NCBI GenBank assembly: GCA_034506395.1
Contig: JAPDPQ010000007.1
Coordinates: 124,001-188,000 of the forward strand
From: a candidate division KSB1 bacterium
GTDB taxonomy: Bacteria; Zhuqueibacterota; Zhuqueibacteria; Thermofontimicrobiales; Thermofontimicrobiaceae
Reading direction: 5' to 3'
Length of the DNA stretch: 64,000 nt
Numbering within the stretch: position 1 is the stretch's first letter; each line of letters begins with the position of its first letter. A model generated the notes under the pieces. It was not told where the DNA came from. It was given only the letters and a program-made list of their open reading frames with translations, and made no database searches. Both the position numbers and the translations under genes were made by a program. Below are positions 63,786 to 64,000 of this stretch, piece by piece.

Positions 63786-64000
63786 TGCATTGTCGAAGTA
63801 GAAATAAACGGCAGAACTCGTACCGCTGCCTCATGCGTGACGCCCGTGGCGCCGAATATGATCGTCCGAACCAATACCGAGAAGATTCAAAAATTGCGGC
63901 GGGTGCTGGTGGAATTGCTTTTGGCCCGCTGCCCTGATCTGAAAGTGCTGCACGATCTGGCCAGGGAGGTCGGATTGAAAGAGGTGAGATTTTTTAGAGA
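63645..64000 (+). CDS. [2Fe-2S] ferredoxin-domain subunit of the NADH-linked complex (3'-truncated by window end)
   Basis: The first 118 codons of an open frame that runs past the window. It begins M-I-P-I-T-I-N-D-Q-Q and has the plant-type [2Fe-2S] cluster motif C-Y-H-E-A-L-E-S-V-G-A-C-R-L-C with a later S-C-V-T-P-V, as in NuoG, HoxU and HydA N-termini. The following R-C-P-D-L-K-V-L-H-D-L-A segment lacks the His-Cys3 [4Fe-4S] motif typical of HydA/HndD at this place, so it could be a HoxU/NuoG-like small subunit rather than the catalytic hydrogenase. What comes next decides whether the complex is a hydrogenase. Its first 47 codons are duplicated 993 bp upstream. Confidence 0.85.
   Translation, partial: MIPITINDQQFEISPDLSVLEAAREHGIHIPTLCYHEALESVGACRLCIVEVEINGRTRTAASCVTPVAPNMIVRTNTEKIQKLRRVLVELLLARCPDLKVLHDLAREVGLKEVRFFR

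Overview
The window looks like a chromosome segment from an uncultured member of the Fibrobacteres-Chlorobi-Bacteroidetes (FCB) superphylum, most plausibly a KSB1/Calditrichota-like lineage rather than a true Bacteroidota. The evidence is a complete SprA (the outer-membrane translocon of the type IX secretion system, T9SS), four large secreted proteins ending in the Y-P-x-P-F-N type A sorting domain, the tiny ribosomal protein bTHX, and paired LptF/LptG. Strong Shine-Dalgarno sites and seven TTGACA/TATAAT-like promoters point away from Bacteroidota, which use a different promoter signature. The phylum call is inference from gene content only.

Layout. 1-5.5 kb: tail of a corrinoid-activation (RACo-type) ATPase, a cysteine-rich lipoprotein and two tandem paralogous T9SS cargo proteins. 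5.8-8.0 kb (minus): ornithine aminotransferase and a deoxynucleoside kinase. 8.3-14.0 kb: tRNA-Leu(UAG), the proteostasis series tig-clpP-clpX, engB, a class V aminotransferase and a 34-residue bTHX gene. 14.6-19 kb: an NtrC-type regulator and the lptF-lptG pair. 19.4-28.9 kb: sprA, an M28 peptidase/glutaminyl cyclase-like lipoprotein and an exbB-exbD-tonB operon, all envelope machinery. 29-55.3 kb: a mosaic of envelope and secreted proteins (M49-like peptidase, subtilase, CotH/lamin-tail protein, VWA-OmpA protein, class C beta-lactamase-like hydrolase), small metabolic genes (CYTH, metallo-beta-lactamase fold, GMC oxidoreductase, URO-D family, GNAT, EamA, ThuA), and a 1200-residue sensor kinase whose N-terminal part carries FG-GAP/VCBS and ASPIC/UnbV repeats.

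55.5-64 kb holds the most interesting part: a tightly packed plus-strand operon behind a perfect TTGACA-17-TATAAT promoter. Its order is DRTGG protein, RsbW/RsbT-like ATPase, an [FeFe]-hydrogenase-like iron-sulfur protein, second DRTGG protein, PHP phosphoesterase, second HATPase, a response-regulator receiver domain fused to a NuoE/HydC-type [2Fe-2S] subunit, a NuoF/HydB-type NADH subunit, and a [2Fe-2S] ferredoxin-domain subunit that runs off the window. The hydrogenase-like protein keeps the four H-cluster cysteines but has Thr in place of the proton-relay Cys, as expected of a sensory (HydS-type) hydrogenase. Together these read as an NADH-linked electron-bifurcating hydrogenase or related flavin/iron-sulfur complex with built-in phospho- and redox signalling.

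Between the NuoF-like gene and the last subunit, an AT-rich MNT-HEPN pair is flanked by a truncated copy (47 codons) and the intact copy of the ferredoxin-domain gene. The two copies encode identical protein over those 47 codons and differ only at synonymous sites. A MITE-like 160-bp palindromic element sits just upstream of the NuoF-like gene. No CRISPR array, transposase, rRNA or phage gene was seen.
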